Below, piece after piece: positions 1-7,908 of a stretch of 64,000 bases of DNA. How positions within the stretch are numbered: position 1 is the stretch's first letter; each line of letters begins with the position of its first letter. Below the pieces are notes generated by a model. It was not told the DNA's origin. It made no database searches and saw only the letters and a list, made by a program, of their open reading frames with translations. Origin of the DNA: Poriferisodalis sp965237655. GTDB lineage: Bacteria > Actinomycetota > Acidimicrobiia > Acidimicrobiales > Poriferisodalaceae. The stretch spans positions 1,302,001 through 1,366,000 of the forward strand of contig NZ_CBDEGB010000001.1 in assembly GCF_965237655.1 (NCBI RefSeq), given 5' to 3'. The translations under genes and the position numbers were made by a program.

Positions 1-1
1 G

Positions 2-502
2 CTGACCGACAAGCCGGTCATGGCGGTCCTGAACATCGGCGAGGACCAGCTGGATGCGGCAGCCGAGCTTGCCGCGCCCATCGAGGCTGAGCTGCCGGGC
101 GCCACGGTGCTGCCGCTGTGCGTGCAGCTCGAAGCAGAAGCTGCCCAGCTCGAAGCGGCCGGACGGGCTGAATTGCTGGAAGGGCTCGGTCTGGGCTCCG
201 GAGCGCTGGAGCGATTCGTTGCTGGCGCGCACGGCCTGTTGGGATTGCGAACTTTTCTCACGACCGGTGAGAAGGAGTCACGGGCGTGGACATTCCGTGC
301 TGGCTGGCGGGCACCGCAGTGCGCTGGCCGGATCCACACCGATTTCGAGCGTGGCTTCATCCGGGCAGAGGTGATCGATTGGGCTGAGCTGCTCGAACTG
401 GGCTCATGGGGCGCGGCGCGCGACGCCGGCAGGATGCGCGTCGAAGGCAAGGACTACCCGATGCGCGATGGCGACGTCGTGGAGTTCCGCTTCAACGTGT
501 AG
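2..502 (+). CDS. ychF: Ribosome-associated ATPase/GTPase YchF (Obg family), C-terminal part
   Basis: The reading frame is open from the first bases of the window, so the G domain lies upstream and only about 167 residues are seen. The visible part has the YchF helical region and the C-terminal TGS-like domain: 'LGLRTFLTTGEKESRAWT', then 'AGRIHTDFERGFIRAEVI', then 'DYPMRDGDVVEFRFNV' at the end, which is the usual YchF terminus. YchF is a ribosome-associated P-loop NTPase that prefers ATP and is linked to stress responses. The stop is followed after 2 bases by the next gene's ATG, suggesting co-transcription. Identification is firm; the N-terminal motifs cannot be checked. Confidence 0.95.
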   Translation: MTDKPVMAVLNIGEDQLDAAAELAAPIEAELPGATVLPLCVQLEAEAAQLEAAGRAELLEGLGLGSGALERFVAGAHGLLGLRTFLTTGEKESRAWTFRAGWRAPQCAGRIHTDFERGFIRAEVIDWAELLELGSWGAARDAGRMRVEGKDYPMRDGDVVEFRFNV

Positions 503-504
503 CC

Positions 505-840
505 ATGCCGTGGTTGGCCTATGAGGACCGCGTGGTGGCAAGCCTCGAAGTCGCCCGCGCCCGGCGCGCACGCCGTCGCGGACTGCTGGGGCGCGACGAC
601 CTGACCGGGGCGCTGCTGATCGAGCGCTGCCGTGCGGTGCACACCGTGGGAATGAACTTCGAGATCGATGTGGCGTACCTCGACGCCGGCAGGCAAGTGG
701 TCGACATCGTCACGATGCGGCCGGGCAGGATCGGCCGCCCCCGGCTCGGTGCACGATCGGTGATCGAGGCCCGAGCGGGCGCGTTCGAACGCTGGGGAAT
801 TCGAGTGGGCGACTCGCTCGACATCCGGCTCGACGCATAA
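505..840 (+). CDS. DUF192 family protein
   Basis: A protein of 111 residues. 'GALLIERCRAVHTVGMNFEIDVAYLD' holds the DUF192 core, with Cys-x-x-x-His-Thr-x-x-Met, and is followed by 'VVDIVTMRPGRIGRP' and 'SVIEARAGAFERWGIRVGD'. DUF192 proteins are small beta-rich proteins, often exported; their biochemical role is not settled. No signal peptide is visible in this one. The ATG at 505 is chosen because it sits 2 bases after the ychF stop; the frame is open further upstream but that part overlaps ychF. Confidence 0.85.
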   Translation: MPWLAYEDRVVASLEVARARRARRRGLLGRDDLTGALLIERCRAVHTVGMNFEIDVAYLDAGRQVVDIVTMRPGRIGRPRLGARSVIEARAGAFERWGIRVGDSLDIRLDA

Positions 841-877
841 GCACACCGGCACTCGCTGGGCGTGCTTGCCTACAGAC

Positions 878-1744
878 ATGACTGACCGGTCAGCCGCAGC
901 CACCGCAGAGCAACCTTTGCTGTGGCTGGTCGCTACGCCGATCGGCAATATGGCCGACATCGCCCCCCGGGCGGTACAGGTGCTGCGCGAGGTGTCATTC
1001 GTGGCCTGCGAGGACACACGCCGCACGGGTCTGCTGCTGCAGCGGCTGGGCATCGGCCGGCGACCGCTGCTCGCAGTGCGCGAGCACAACGAGGCCGCGG
1101 CATGCGAACAGGTGGTCGAGCGCCTGGTTGCCGGCGAGACGGCTGCCTATGTAACCGACGCCGGCATGCCGGGCATCTCCGATCCCGGACAGCGCCTCGT
1201 CGAGGCAGTCGCGGCTGCCGGAGTGCCCGTCAGTGTCGTCCCGGGGCCGTCGGCGCCCATCGCCGCTCTCGCCGTGTCGGGCCTGCCGGCGCAACGCTGG
1301 GCGATGGAGGGCTTCCTGCCGCGCAGCGGGGACGCCCGCGCAGCGCGGATCGCCGAGATCGCTGCGTGGGAGCACACCGTGGTGCTGCTCGAATCGCCGA
1401 AGCGGATCGGAGCCACGCTGGCCGAGCTGGCCGACGCCTGCGGGAACGACCGACCCGCCGTGGTGGCGCGGGAGCTCACGAAGCTGCACGAGGAGGTGTC
1501 CCGCGGGACGCTCGGCGAGTTGGCGGCCCGTTTCGCTGACCATCCCAAGGGTGAGATCGTGGTGGTCATCGGCCCGGCGGCTCGCAAGGCCCCTTCCGAC
1601 GATGAGATACGGGCCGAACTGGAGACCGAGCTCGCCGCCGGCGCCAGCGCTCGCGATGCTGCAGCAGTCGTGGCGCGCAAGCTCGGCGCTGGCCGCAACC
1701 GGGTGTACCCCCTGGCCGTGGCACTGGCGGGCGCGGCCTCTTAG
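878..1744 (+). CDS. rsmI: 16S rRNA (cytidine(1402)-2'-O)-methyltransferase RsmI
   Basis: A SAM-dependent tetrapyrrole-methylase-fold enzyme that 2'-O-methylates C1402 in the ribosomal P site. Diagnostic strings: 'LVATPIGNMADIAPRA' at the N-terminus, 'FVACEDTRRTGLLL', 'YVTDAGMPGISDPG' (SAM loop), 'VVPGPSAPIAALAVSGL', 'FLPR', and 'ELTKLHEEVSRGTLGEL'. The C-terminal stretch resembles the helical domain common in RsmI. I favour the ATG at 878; a TTG at 866 in the same frame is an alternative and would add 4 residues. In most actinobacteria this gene lies beside metG; here the two are about 46 kb apart. Confidence 0.95.
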   Translation: MTDRSAAATAEQPLLWLVATPIGNMADIAPRAVQVLREVSFVACEDTRRTGLLLQRLGIGRRPLLAVREHNEAAACEQVVERLVAGETAAYVTDAGMPGISDPGQRLVEAVAAAGVPVSVVPGPSAPIAALAVSGLPAQRWAMEGFLPRSGDARAARIAEIAAWEHTVVLLESPKRIGATLAELADACGNDRPAVVARELTKLHEEVSRGTLGELAARFADHPKGEIVVVIGPAARKAPSDDEIRAELETELAAGASARDAAAVVARKLGAGRNRVYPLAVALAGAAS

Positions 1745-1767
1745 GAGCCGCGCGGGCAGGTGAGCAT

Positions 1768-1830
1768 CCACCGGTCGTTGTGGTGTCTCGCGTTTGATGG
1801 CGAGTGCATTCACCAGCCAACGACCAGTGG
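1768..1830. repeat. Long nested hairpin 5' of the IS5-like transposase
   Basis: Outer arms of 13 bases (1768-1780 and 1818-1830) pair with one mismatch. Inside them TGGTG pairs with CACCA, and CTCGC pairs with GCGAG around an eight-base loop. The structure fills the gap between the rsmI stop and the transposase ATG at 1844. It could be the terminal region of the element, an attenuator for read-through transcription, or a REP-like sequence. No T-tract follows, so it is not a standard terminator. Confidence 0.6.
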
Positions 1831-1843
1831 AGGCTCTGCGATC

Positions 1844-2470
1844 ATGACACGCGCTGTGGACCCTGAGGTGTCAGATGCGATCTGGGCGGCTGTGGAGCCG
1901 TTGGTGCCGCCGCCAGATGACACTCATCCGTTGGGGTGCCACAACCCCAGAGTCCCCGACGAGGTGTGTTTTCGGGGGCTCCTGATTCGGTTGGTGACGG
2001 GTTCGTCGTGGACTGACATCGAGGCGTTCATGGGCCGTGTGGTGTCGGACACAACGCTTCGCGCGCGACGCGACGAGTGGATCGCTGCGGGGGTGTTCGA
2101 CCGATTGTGCTCGCAGGCCCTCGCGGCGTTCGTCCGCATCATCGGGCTCGATCTCGATGTTGTGGCGCTCCACGGGTCGATCCATAAGGCTCCCTGCGGC
2201 GGGGACGGGACCGGGAAAAGCCCCGTGGACCGGGGAAAACTGGGCTGGAAATGGTCGGTGGCAGCCGAGCGCCGCGGCATCCCGATCGCGTGGAGCATCG
2301 ACGGCGCCAACCGCAACGATGTCGCTTTGCTGGGACCCACCCTCGACGCTGTGGACGCCATCGGCCTCGGCTGCCACATCGGCACCCTGAGCCTGGACCG
2401 CGGCTACGACTCCCCCGCGGTGCGCGCCGGGCTCGCCGCTCGCGGGCTCACCGACCTCGACATCCAGCAC
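1844..2470 (+). pseudogene. IS5-family-like DDE transposase, 3'-truncated
   Basis: An N-terminal DUF4096-like region ('SDAIWAAVEPLVPPP', 'CFRGLLIRLVTGSSWTDIEA') is followed by a DDE core ('GKLGWKWSVAAERRGIPI', 'DGANRNDVALLGPTLDAV', 'LDRGYDSPAVRAGLA'). Similarity stops near 'GLTDLDIQ'; the frame then runs on into unrelated sequence to 2605, so the C-terminal third is missing. Where a relative at 22.3 kb has 'AVDGSMHKAP', this copy has 'ALHGSIHKAP', so what looks like the first catalytic Asp is His. Both features point to a dead element. The ATG at 1844 is preferred over an upstream frame extension that crosses the hairpin. Confidence 0.8.
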
Positions 2471-2577
2471 GATCCTCGTCTTGTCCTCCACCGACATGGC
2501 GGGCTGACGGCCCATCAGGGTTCTCCTTCAGGTCAGCACCAAACAATGACCTGTCTCAAGAACCTTGACACGCGACA

Positions 2578-3054
2578 AGCCTCACCGAAGTGTTCACCAT
2601 CGTGATGCTGGCGGGCCTGTTGCAGATCGTGCTGGGACTTCATCGACTGGCGCTTCGTGACGCGGATCTTTCGGGTCCAGCGCGAGCACCTGGCGATCAT
2701 GGCAGTGACGTTCGGGTTCACCGTCTTCTTGGACTTGATCACGGCCGTGGCTCTGGGCCTGATCGTCGCAGCGCTGGCCCCCGCCAGGCAGTTCGAACGC
2801 TTGGAGCTCGACAGCGTCATGTCGACGCCGCTGCTGGACCGGAGCTTCCTGGGCACAACCAGCGACGGTGGAGTCGATGATCGACGAGTTCGCTGCTCGC
2901 GTCGCACTGCGACCATCGTGGTGGGCCTGCGTGGCACGCCTGCGGTCAGCCTCAACGGTCTGGGCGCGTTGCGGCACGTGCCCCAGAGCCACTTTGTGGA
3001 GACGTTGGACGAAGCGCGGGACCTGGCAGCCCGGATCCTCACCGTCGACGATTG
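2578..3054 (+). pseudogene. SulP-family anion transporter, C-terminal fragment with frameshift
   Basis: 'SLTEVFTIVMLAGLLQIVLG' in one frame matches the SulP transmembrane region. After a frameshift near 2650 the next frame gives 'IFRVQREHLAIMAVTFG' and 'VFLDLITAVALGLIVAAL', the last membrane helices, then a degraded tail where a STAS domain would be ('LDEARDLAARILTVDD'). There is no start and no transporter core. The fragment abuts the truncated transposase, so it was probably left behind by a rearrangement at the island edge. Confidence 0.65.
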
Positions 3055-3464
3055 AGGACGTCGCTGATTCACCCTGATTCCCAGACAGTTGCGGTGAGGC
3101 CATGGGCGGGCCTCGACGCCAACGCTGGGCTGGGTCGCGCTGGCAATCCTTCGCTCGGACGGCGGACCAGTCCCAAGGCGTCTTTGGCGCACTCGCCGAG
3201 AACGACGGACTGGAGATCCGGCGCAACGCCAGCAATGGATGCAGCTTCGAGCTGCGCACCCGCCCCGTCGAGGAATACGTTGCCTCCGGCGGTCCCCAAT
3301 TTGTGACCACCGGCGATGAACCGCCCACGTTCACCCTTTCCGTGTCGCTGCCCGGCAACCCGCGAGAGCACAACGAACCATCTGCCGTCTGGGTGCTGCC
3401 CGGACATGGCCTGCGGCTGCACTGGCAGAGTGGGGTCTCGGCGGGCTGCAGCGGGGGGCGATCT
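3055..3464 (+). other. Intergenic stretch without a confident gene
   Basis: The frame of the downstream membrane-protein gene stays open back to 3102 and gives moderately protein-like text ('DGLEIRRNASNGCSFELRT', 'PPTFTLSVSLPGNP'), but I recognise no domain there, and a well-placed ribosome-binding site lies before 3465. It may be the end of a decayed gene. No RNA gene, terminator or repeat was seen. Confidence 0.4.
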
Positions 3465-4799
3465 ATGACAGCCAAACCCACGGAAGAATCGCCGGCTCGC
3501 GGGGCCGGTGCCGGATTGGTTCGAGACGACGAGGAGGCGCAGCGAAGTTCGGACGAAGCCGAGCTGGGCGCGCCCGACGACAGCGAGCCCGCGCCGCCCG
3601 ACGACGCCGGAGGGTCGCGAACTGCAGACGTCCTGGCGTACATGGGCGGGGCGCTGGTGCTGTTCGGGCTGCTGGCGCTGACCTTCACTTGGTTGACAAG
3701 TCTGTGGGGGATCGTGGCCCTGCTGGGCATCGGCGGCGCTATGGCGCTCGCGTTGTGCTGGGCGACGCGCCGGCTTCGCCCGGCGGCTGTGTCCGATGTG
3801 CTGGCGGGGATCGCGGCGATATCGCTGACCCTGTGCGTCGACACCGTGTTCGACGCCTCCGGCCTGGTGGTCGGTCCTGACGAGCGTTGGATCTTGGTGT
3901 GCGTGCCGGCGATGTTGCTCGGCGGAGCGATCTGCTGGTGGTTCCGTTCGCGAGCCGCTGGGTCCTGGGCGGCGGCGGGATTTGTGGCGTTGCCTCTGGC
4001 GCTGGCGACCGGCAGCGAGGAGAGACTGGGCTTCACGTTGCCGCTCAGCGTCACGGTGCCAACGGTCTCGGTCTGGGTGACCTTGGTGCTGATGGTGGTT
4101 GCCGTGACGCTGGTCGAACAGGCCGCCCGGGTGGCGGCGCGGCGCGGATTGGTTGTGCCCGCGACGGTCGCGTGGATCGTCTTCGTCGCCTCATCAACGC
4201 TCGGCACGGTGCTGGTGATTTCCGCCCGGGTGCAGGGTGAGTCCTGGTTCTATTTCGTACTGGTCGCCGCCGCGGCTGCCGTGACCGGGCTCGCGATCTG
4301 GGGGCGAGAATGGGTCCTGCTGTCGACCGCTTCGAGGCTGTTCTTCGCCGCTGGCGTGACCGTGTTCGGCGGCATCGACGACGGCCCAGGCCAGGCAATG
4401 GGACTGGTCGTGCTGTCGCTCAGCTGCTGCACATTCGCACCCTTCGTGCAGCGGCTGCCCAACCACTTCTCGGTGCGAGGCTGGCTGCGGATGATCTGGT
4501 TCACGGGGTTCTGCGCATCGTGCGCGTTTGCGTTCGCGCCGGGCGTTTGGCCGGCCGCAGGCGGGCTGTGGGCGGCTGGGGTGCTCGTGCTGGCGGCGGT
4601 CCAGCGGCGCGTGCTGGCGATGGTGCTGGCAGCGCTGGCGTTGTTTTTTGTGTTTCTCGTGACGGTGATCGAGATGTTTGGCGCCATTACCGGAACGGGG
4701 TTCGGGACGATCTTCTTCGGGATCACGCTGCTGGGCGTCGTGGTCGCCTGGCGAGAGCGGGTCGAGGTGGAGCCTGCGGCGCTCGAGCCGAGCCTGTGA
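3465..4799 (+). CDS. Polytopic membrane protein of unknown function
   Basis: About 444 residues. The first 55 are acidic and hydrophilic. Around 10-12 hydrophobic segments follow ('YMGGALVLFGLLALTFTW', 'WGIVALLGIGGAMALALC', 'VTLVLMVVAVTLV' and others), ending in a short charged tail. The layout recalls large DUF2157-like membrane proteins but I cannot assign a family. The ATG at 3465 has a G-rich ribosome-binding site (agcggggggcg) just upstream, which favours it over the open frame further 5'. It converges on the STAND-TPR gene, with 66 bases between the stops. Confidence 0.65.
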   Translation: MTAKPTEESPARGAGAGLVRDDEEAQRSSDEAELGAPDDSEPAPPDDAGGSRTADVLAYMGGALVLFGLLALTFTWLTSLWGIVALLGIGGAMALALCWATRRLRPAAVSDVLAGIAAISLTLCVDTVFDASGLVVGPDERWILVCVPAMLLGGAICWWFRSRAAGSWAAAGFVALPLALATGSEERLGFTLPLSVTVPTVSVWVTLVLMVVAVTLVEQAARVAARRGLVVPATVAWIVFVASSTLGTVLVISARVQGESWFYFVLVAAAAAVTGLAIWGREWVLLSTASRLFFAAGVTVFGGIDDGPGQAMGLVVLSLSCCTFAPFVQRLPNHFSVRGWLRMIWFTGFCASCAFAFAPGVWPAAGGLWAAGVLVLAAVQRRVLAMVLAALALFFVFLVTVIEMFGAITGTGFGTIFFGITLLGVVVAWRERVEVEPAALEPSL

Positions 4800-4865
4800 A
4801 GCCGTTGAACTCGGCCAAGTTGCGACATGCGGCAAGTTCGCTCGCTGCAATGTTTCCGGGCCTTC

Positions 4866-7349
4866 TTACGTCACGCGACCGGCGTCGCGAAGCGTTGTTG
4901 CAAGGTTGTTGCGTGTCGTGAGTGTTTGGGGGTGGTCGGTGCCGAGCACTCGGGTCTGGTCGGCGAGAACTTGGGTGTAGATGTCGATGGCTTCGGGGAC
5001 GCGGTCGGCGTCGCGGAGCGCTGTTGCGAGGTTGTTGCGTGTCGTGAGTGTTTGGGGGTGGTCGGTGCCGAGTATTCGGGTCTGGTCGGCGAGAACTTGG
5101 GTGTAGATGTCGATGGCTTCGGAGACGCGTCCTGACGCCCAAAGCGCCAATGCAAGGTTGTTGGCCGATGTCAGCGTGTCGGGGTGGTCGGTGCCGAGCA
5201 CTCGGGTCCGGTCGGCCAGAACCTGCTCATGGAGGTCGGCGGCTTCGAGAATGCGCCCTGCTCCCCAGAGTGTCAATGCAAGGTTGTTGCGCGTCGTCAG
5301 TGTGTGGGCGTGGTCGGTGCCGAGCACTCGAGTCTGGTCGGCAATGACTCGGGTGTAGATGTCGATGGCTTCGGGGACGCGACCGGCGTCGCGAAGCGTC
5401 AATGCGAGGTTGTTGGCTGATGTCAGCGTGTCTGGGTGGTCGGGCCCGAGCACTCGAGTCTGGTCGGCAATGACTCGGGTGTAGATGTCGATGGCTTCGG
5501 GGGCGCGACCGGCGTCGCGAAGCGCTAATGCGAGGTTGTTGGCTGATGTCAGCGTGTCTGGGTGGTCGGGCCCGAGGGTGTCTTGGGTGTGGGCGATGAG
5601 GTCGCGGTACTGCTCGGCGGCGAGGTCTGGCCGGCCTGCGGTTGCGATGGCGTCGATGCCGTTGAATCGGACCGCCAGGTCGGTGTCGGCGTCGACGCTG
5701 CCGGGGTCGCGTTCTCGAAGCTCACCGAACAGTTCGTAGAGCCGGCGACGTTCGGATGCTCGGGCGGAGTCGTAGCCGAGGTCGCCCAGCACGACCGCAA
5801 TCGCGGCGCTGACCGGGGCGGGGTCGACGATGTAGCCCTCGGCATGCAGCGCAACGATGGTGCGGGCGCTGTGAGAGCGAGGGGCGGGGTCGCGCAGCAC
5901 GGCGCTCGCCACCGCACCGAGGACCTTGCGGCGTGCGTCTGACAGATACCGGTTCAGAATTCTGCGGCCGTCGTCGGTCGCGATGTCGTACTGGTCGGTC
6001 TCGGCCCATCGGCGCAGGTACTCATCGACGTGGGCAACCCAGCCGTAGGCGTCGCGGGTCGCGCCCACAGCTCCGGCAAGATCAGCGCTGGTGGGAAGCT
6101 TGAGGCCTGCGATGACCTCATCAAGGACCGCATCGCTCCATGTGCGGTGCCCGCGGCCGCCTTCGAAGTTGATCGCTTCGGGGGAGATAGCGCCGGCAAC
6201 CGCGTACCGCAACCGCAACCGCTCAGGCAGCTGAGACCAGTAGTCCCTGTAGAGACCCTCGATAGTGGCGGCGGGAAGCGAGTCGATGTCTTCAGCAGAG
6301 ATGCGAAGATCGCCCCGCTGGCCGAACTGCTCGCGGTATCTGGGCATCGCGCACACCAGCTCAAGCGCCAACGGATTGCTGTACCGATCAACCAGAAATC
6401 CCACGGTGGCCGAATCTGCCTGCGGATAGTGAGCTCGCACGATCTGCGCACAATCGGCGGCGTCCAACGCGACAAGTCCCGCGCCGTCAGGAAATGGCGG
6501 ACCCGCGGCGACAAGATGCCCCACACGCAGCGCCCGCTCGCCCAGATCGCGAGCCAAGCCCGCGAACTCGGGCACCTCGTCGAGTTTTCCTGGCCACGTC
6601 GTGGTCACGACCAACAGATGGGAGCCGCGGCGCAACAGGCCCTCCAGCACCTCCAACAGCTCGGCGTCCGCGAGATGCACATCCTCGATAAACACCACCA
6701 CCGGGAACCCTGCAGAACCCAACGCGCAGAGCTGTTCGACCGCCTGTGCAGCCAGGTCTCCGCCCCCGGCATCGACCGGTGACTCCTGACCCACCAGCCG
6801 CCGCTCCTGGCGTCGGACCCGAGCCGCGCCCGCCGCTGTGCGCACGATCGACGACGCCAACCCCGCACCCGGCACAACGGTCCCCGCCAGATGCTTCGCG
6901 CCTGGCACCGCGAGCGCCTTCCACGTGCTCAAGGCGCCCTGAATCGCCTTTTCCTTGAGGCCCCGACCGCGCCGGCACACCAAGTCGACGAACGGCGCAT
7001 GCCGTTCCAGCTGCCCCAAATCCGAGCGCAGCGCCTCGATGGCCACGCCATGGCGATCTGAACACGACACCCCCCACCACAAGAAGTCCGGCAGCGAGCC
7101 CGACTGACGGTCCCCGGTCGGAACCACCGCCTTGCGATTCGGATCAGCGATCACCTCGGGCCAATAGCGCGGCGGCGACTGCCCACCGGCCAGCCGCGCA
7201 TAGAACTCCCGACCCACACGCGTCTTGCCCCACCCCGACGGAGCCTCCAACGAAATCCAACGCGACCCGCCCGAATCGCGCACATCGTCGAACAGTGCCA
7301 CCAAACCGTCCGCCAGCGCGACCCGACTTGCACCCACAAAACGCGACAT
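4866..7349 (-). CDS. STAND-type ATPase with C-terminal TPR (kinesin-light-chain-like) array
   Basis: 827 residues. The N-terminus has a P-loop ('LEAPSGWGKTR', residues 34-44) and a Walker B-like 'VVVFIEDVHLADA' near residue 215, then a helical region. The C-terminus has five full and one partial 42-residue TPR repeats, each with the 'DHPDTLTSANNLALALRDAGR' type core. This is the NTPase-sensor-repeat plan of STAND proteins, many of which act in signalling or phage defence; a defence role here is inference from plan and neighbourhood. No effector domain is visible. The array stops mid-unit ('DAGRVT', stop), so it may have been shortened by recombination between near-identical repeats. Confidence 0.75.
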   Translation of the reverse strand: MSRFVGASRVALADGLVALFDDVRDSGGSRWISLEAPSGWGKTRVGREFYARLAGGQSPPRYWPEVIADPNRKAVVPTGDRQSGSLPDFLWWGVSCSDRHGVAIEALRSDLGQLERHAPFVDLVCRRGRGLKEKAIQGALSTWKALAVPGAKHLAGTVVPGAGLASSIVRTAAGAARVRRQERRLVGQESPVDAGGGDLAAQAVEQLCALGSAGFPVVVFIEDVHLADAELLEVLEGLLRRGSHLLVVTTTWPGKLDEVPEFAGLARDLGERALRVGHLVAAGPPFPDGAGLVALDAADCAQIVRAHYPQADSATVGFLVDRYSNPLALELVCAMPRYREQFGQRGDLRISAEDIDSLPAATIEGLYRDYWSQLPERLRLRYAVAGAISPEAINFEGGRGHRTWSDAVLDEVIAGLKLPTSADLAGAVGATRDAYGWVAHVDEYLRRWAETDQYDIATDDGRRILNRYLSDARRKVLGAVASAVLRDPAPRSHSARTIVALHAEGYIVDPAPVSAAIAVVLGDLGYDSARASERRRLYELFGELRERDPGSVDADTDLAVRFNGIDAIATAGRPDLAAEQYRDLIAHTQDTLGPDHPDTLTSANNLALALRDAGRAPEAIDIYTRVIADQTRVLGPDHPDTLTSANNLALTLRDAGRVPEAIDIYTRVIADQTRVLGTDHAHTLTTRNNLALTLWGAGRILEAADLHEQVLADRTRVLGTDHPDTLTSANNLALALWASGRVSEAIDIYTQVLADQTRILGTDHPQTLTTRNNLATALRDADRVPEAIDIYTQVLADQTRVLGTDHPQTLTTRNNLATTLRDAGRVT
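4869..5576 (-). repeat. 126-bp tandem repeats encoding the TPR array
   Basis: Five full 126-bp units and one 78-bp partial unit, very similar at DNA level, lie in frame inside the STAND-TPR gene. The unit equals 42 codons. Such arrays can change copy number by slippage or unequal recombination. These are coding repeats, not a CRISPR array. Confidence 0.9.
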
Positions 7350-7503
7350 CGCAAGATCGTACCGACGGTGAAACCCCCCATTTTTCGGTCACCTCGAGCA
7401 TCCTCGAAGAATCGTGGAGAGGTGGTCCAGGCGGCGGACCGGCATCGCCATTGAGCCGTACGTCATCGTCCGCTGTTGATCGCCCGCCAGAATCAGGGCT
7501 GCT

Positions 7504-7908
7504 ATGGCGCTGCCTGCGAGGTTTGAACGTTTCACGTTGCTCGGGATCGCATTGCTGCATCTCGGCGTGCAGTTGACGCACGCCTATGGTCATGCGGCCG
7601 CAGACGTGCCTGTCCCGGCCGTCCAGCAGGCGTACGTCGTGATCGTTGTGTCGCTCATGCCGGTCGCCGCGGTCTTGTTGGCGTTCCGCCGCCGCCTTCG
7701 GCTCGGTGCTGCGCTGTTCGCCGCGTCGATGTACGCCGCGTTCGTATTCGGCTACCTGCTGCACTTCGTCATCGACAGTCCTGACCTGCACTCCAACGTC
7801 GTCGGCGACGGCGCAGGCGTGTTCTTCCACACGGCGCTGAACCTGGCGCTGATCGAATTCGCCGGCTTCGCATTCGGTCTCGTCACGGCGGCTCGCCGAA
7901 TCCGCTGA
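7504..7908 (+). CDS. Small four-helix membrane protein (paralogue of the 15476-15880 gene)
   Basis: 134 residues with about four hydrophobic segments ('FTLLGIALLHLGVQL', 'VVIVVSLMPVAAVLLAF', 'ALFAASMYAAFVFGYLLHF', 'NLALIEFAGFAFGLVTA'). Two His-containing motifs stand out: 'LTHAYGHAAADVPVP' and 'LLHFVIDSPDLHSN'. A second copy of the same length at 15476 keeps these motifs, which suggests a conserved function, perhaps metal or heme binding, but I know no family name. Its last 26 bases overlap, tail to tail, the 3' end of the phosphonate fusion gene on the other strand. Confidence 0.7.
   Translation: MALPARFERFTLLGIALLHLGVQLTHAYGHAAADVPVPAVQQAYVVIVVSLMPVAAVLLAFRRRLRLGAALFAASMYAAFVFGYLLHFVIDSPDLHSNVVGDGAGVFFHTALNLALIEFAGFAFGLVTAARRIR

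Noticed and set aside
2594..4207. Long minus-strand frame of 537 codons opposite the membrane-protein gene
   Set aside because: Its product is Ser/Arg/Pro-rich without domains and is the mirror of GC-rich coding sequence on the plus strand.
4869..5576. Regular 126-bp repeats as a possible CRISPR array or satellite
   Set aside because: The units are contiguous with no spacers, keep one reading frame and encode standard 42-residue TPR motifs.
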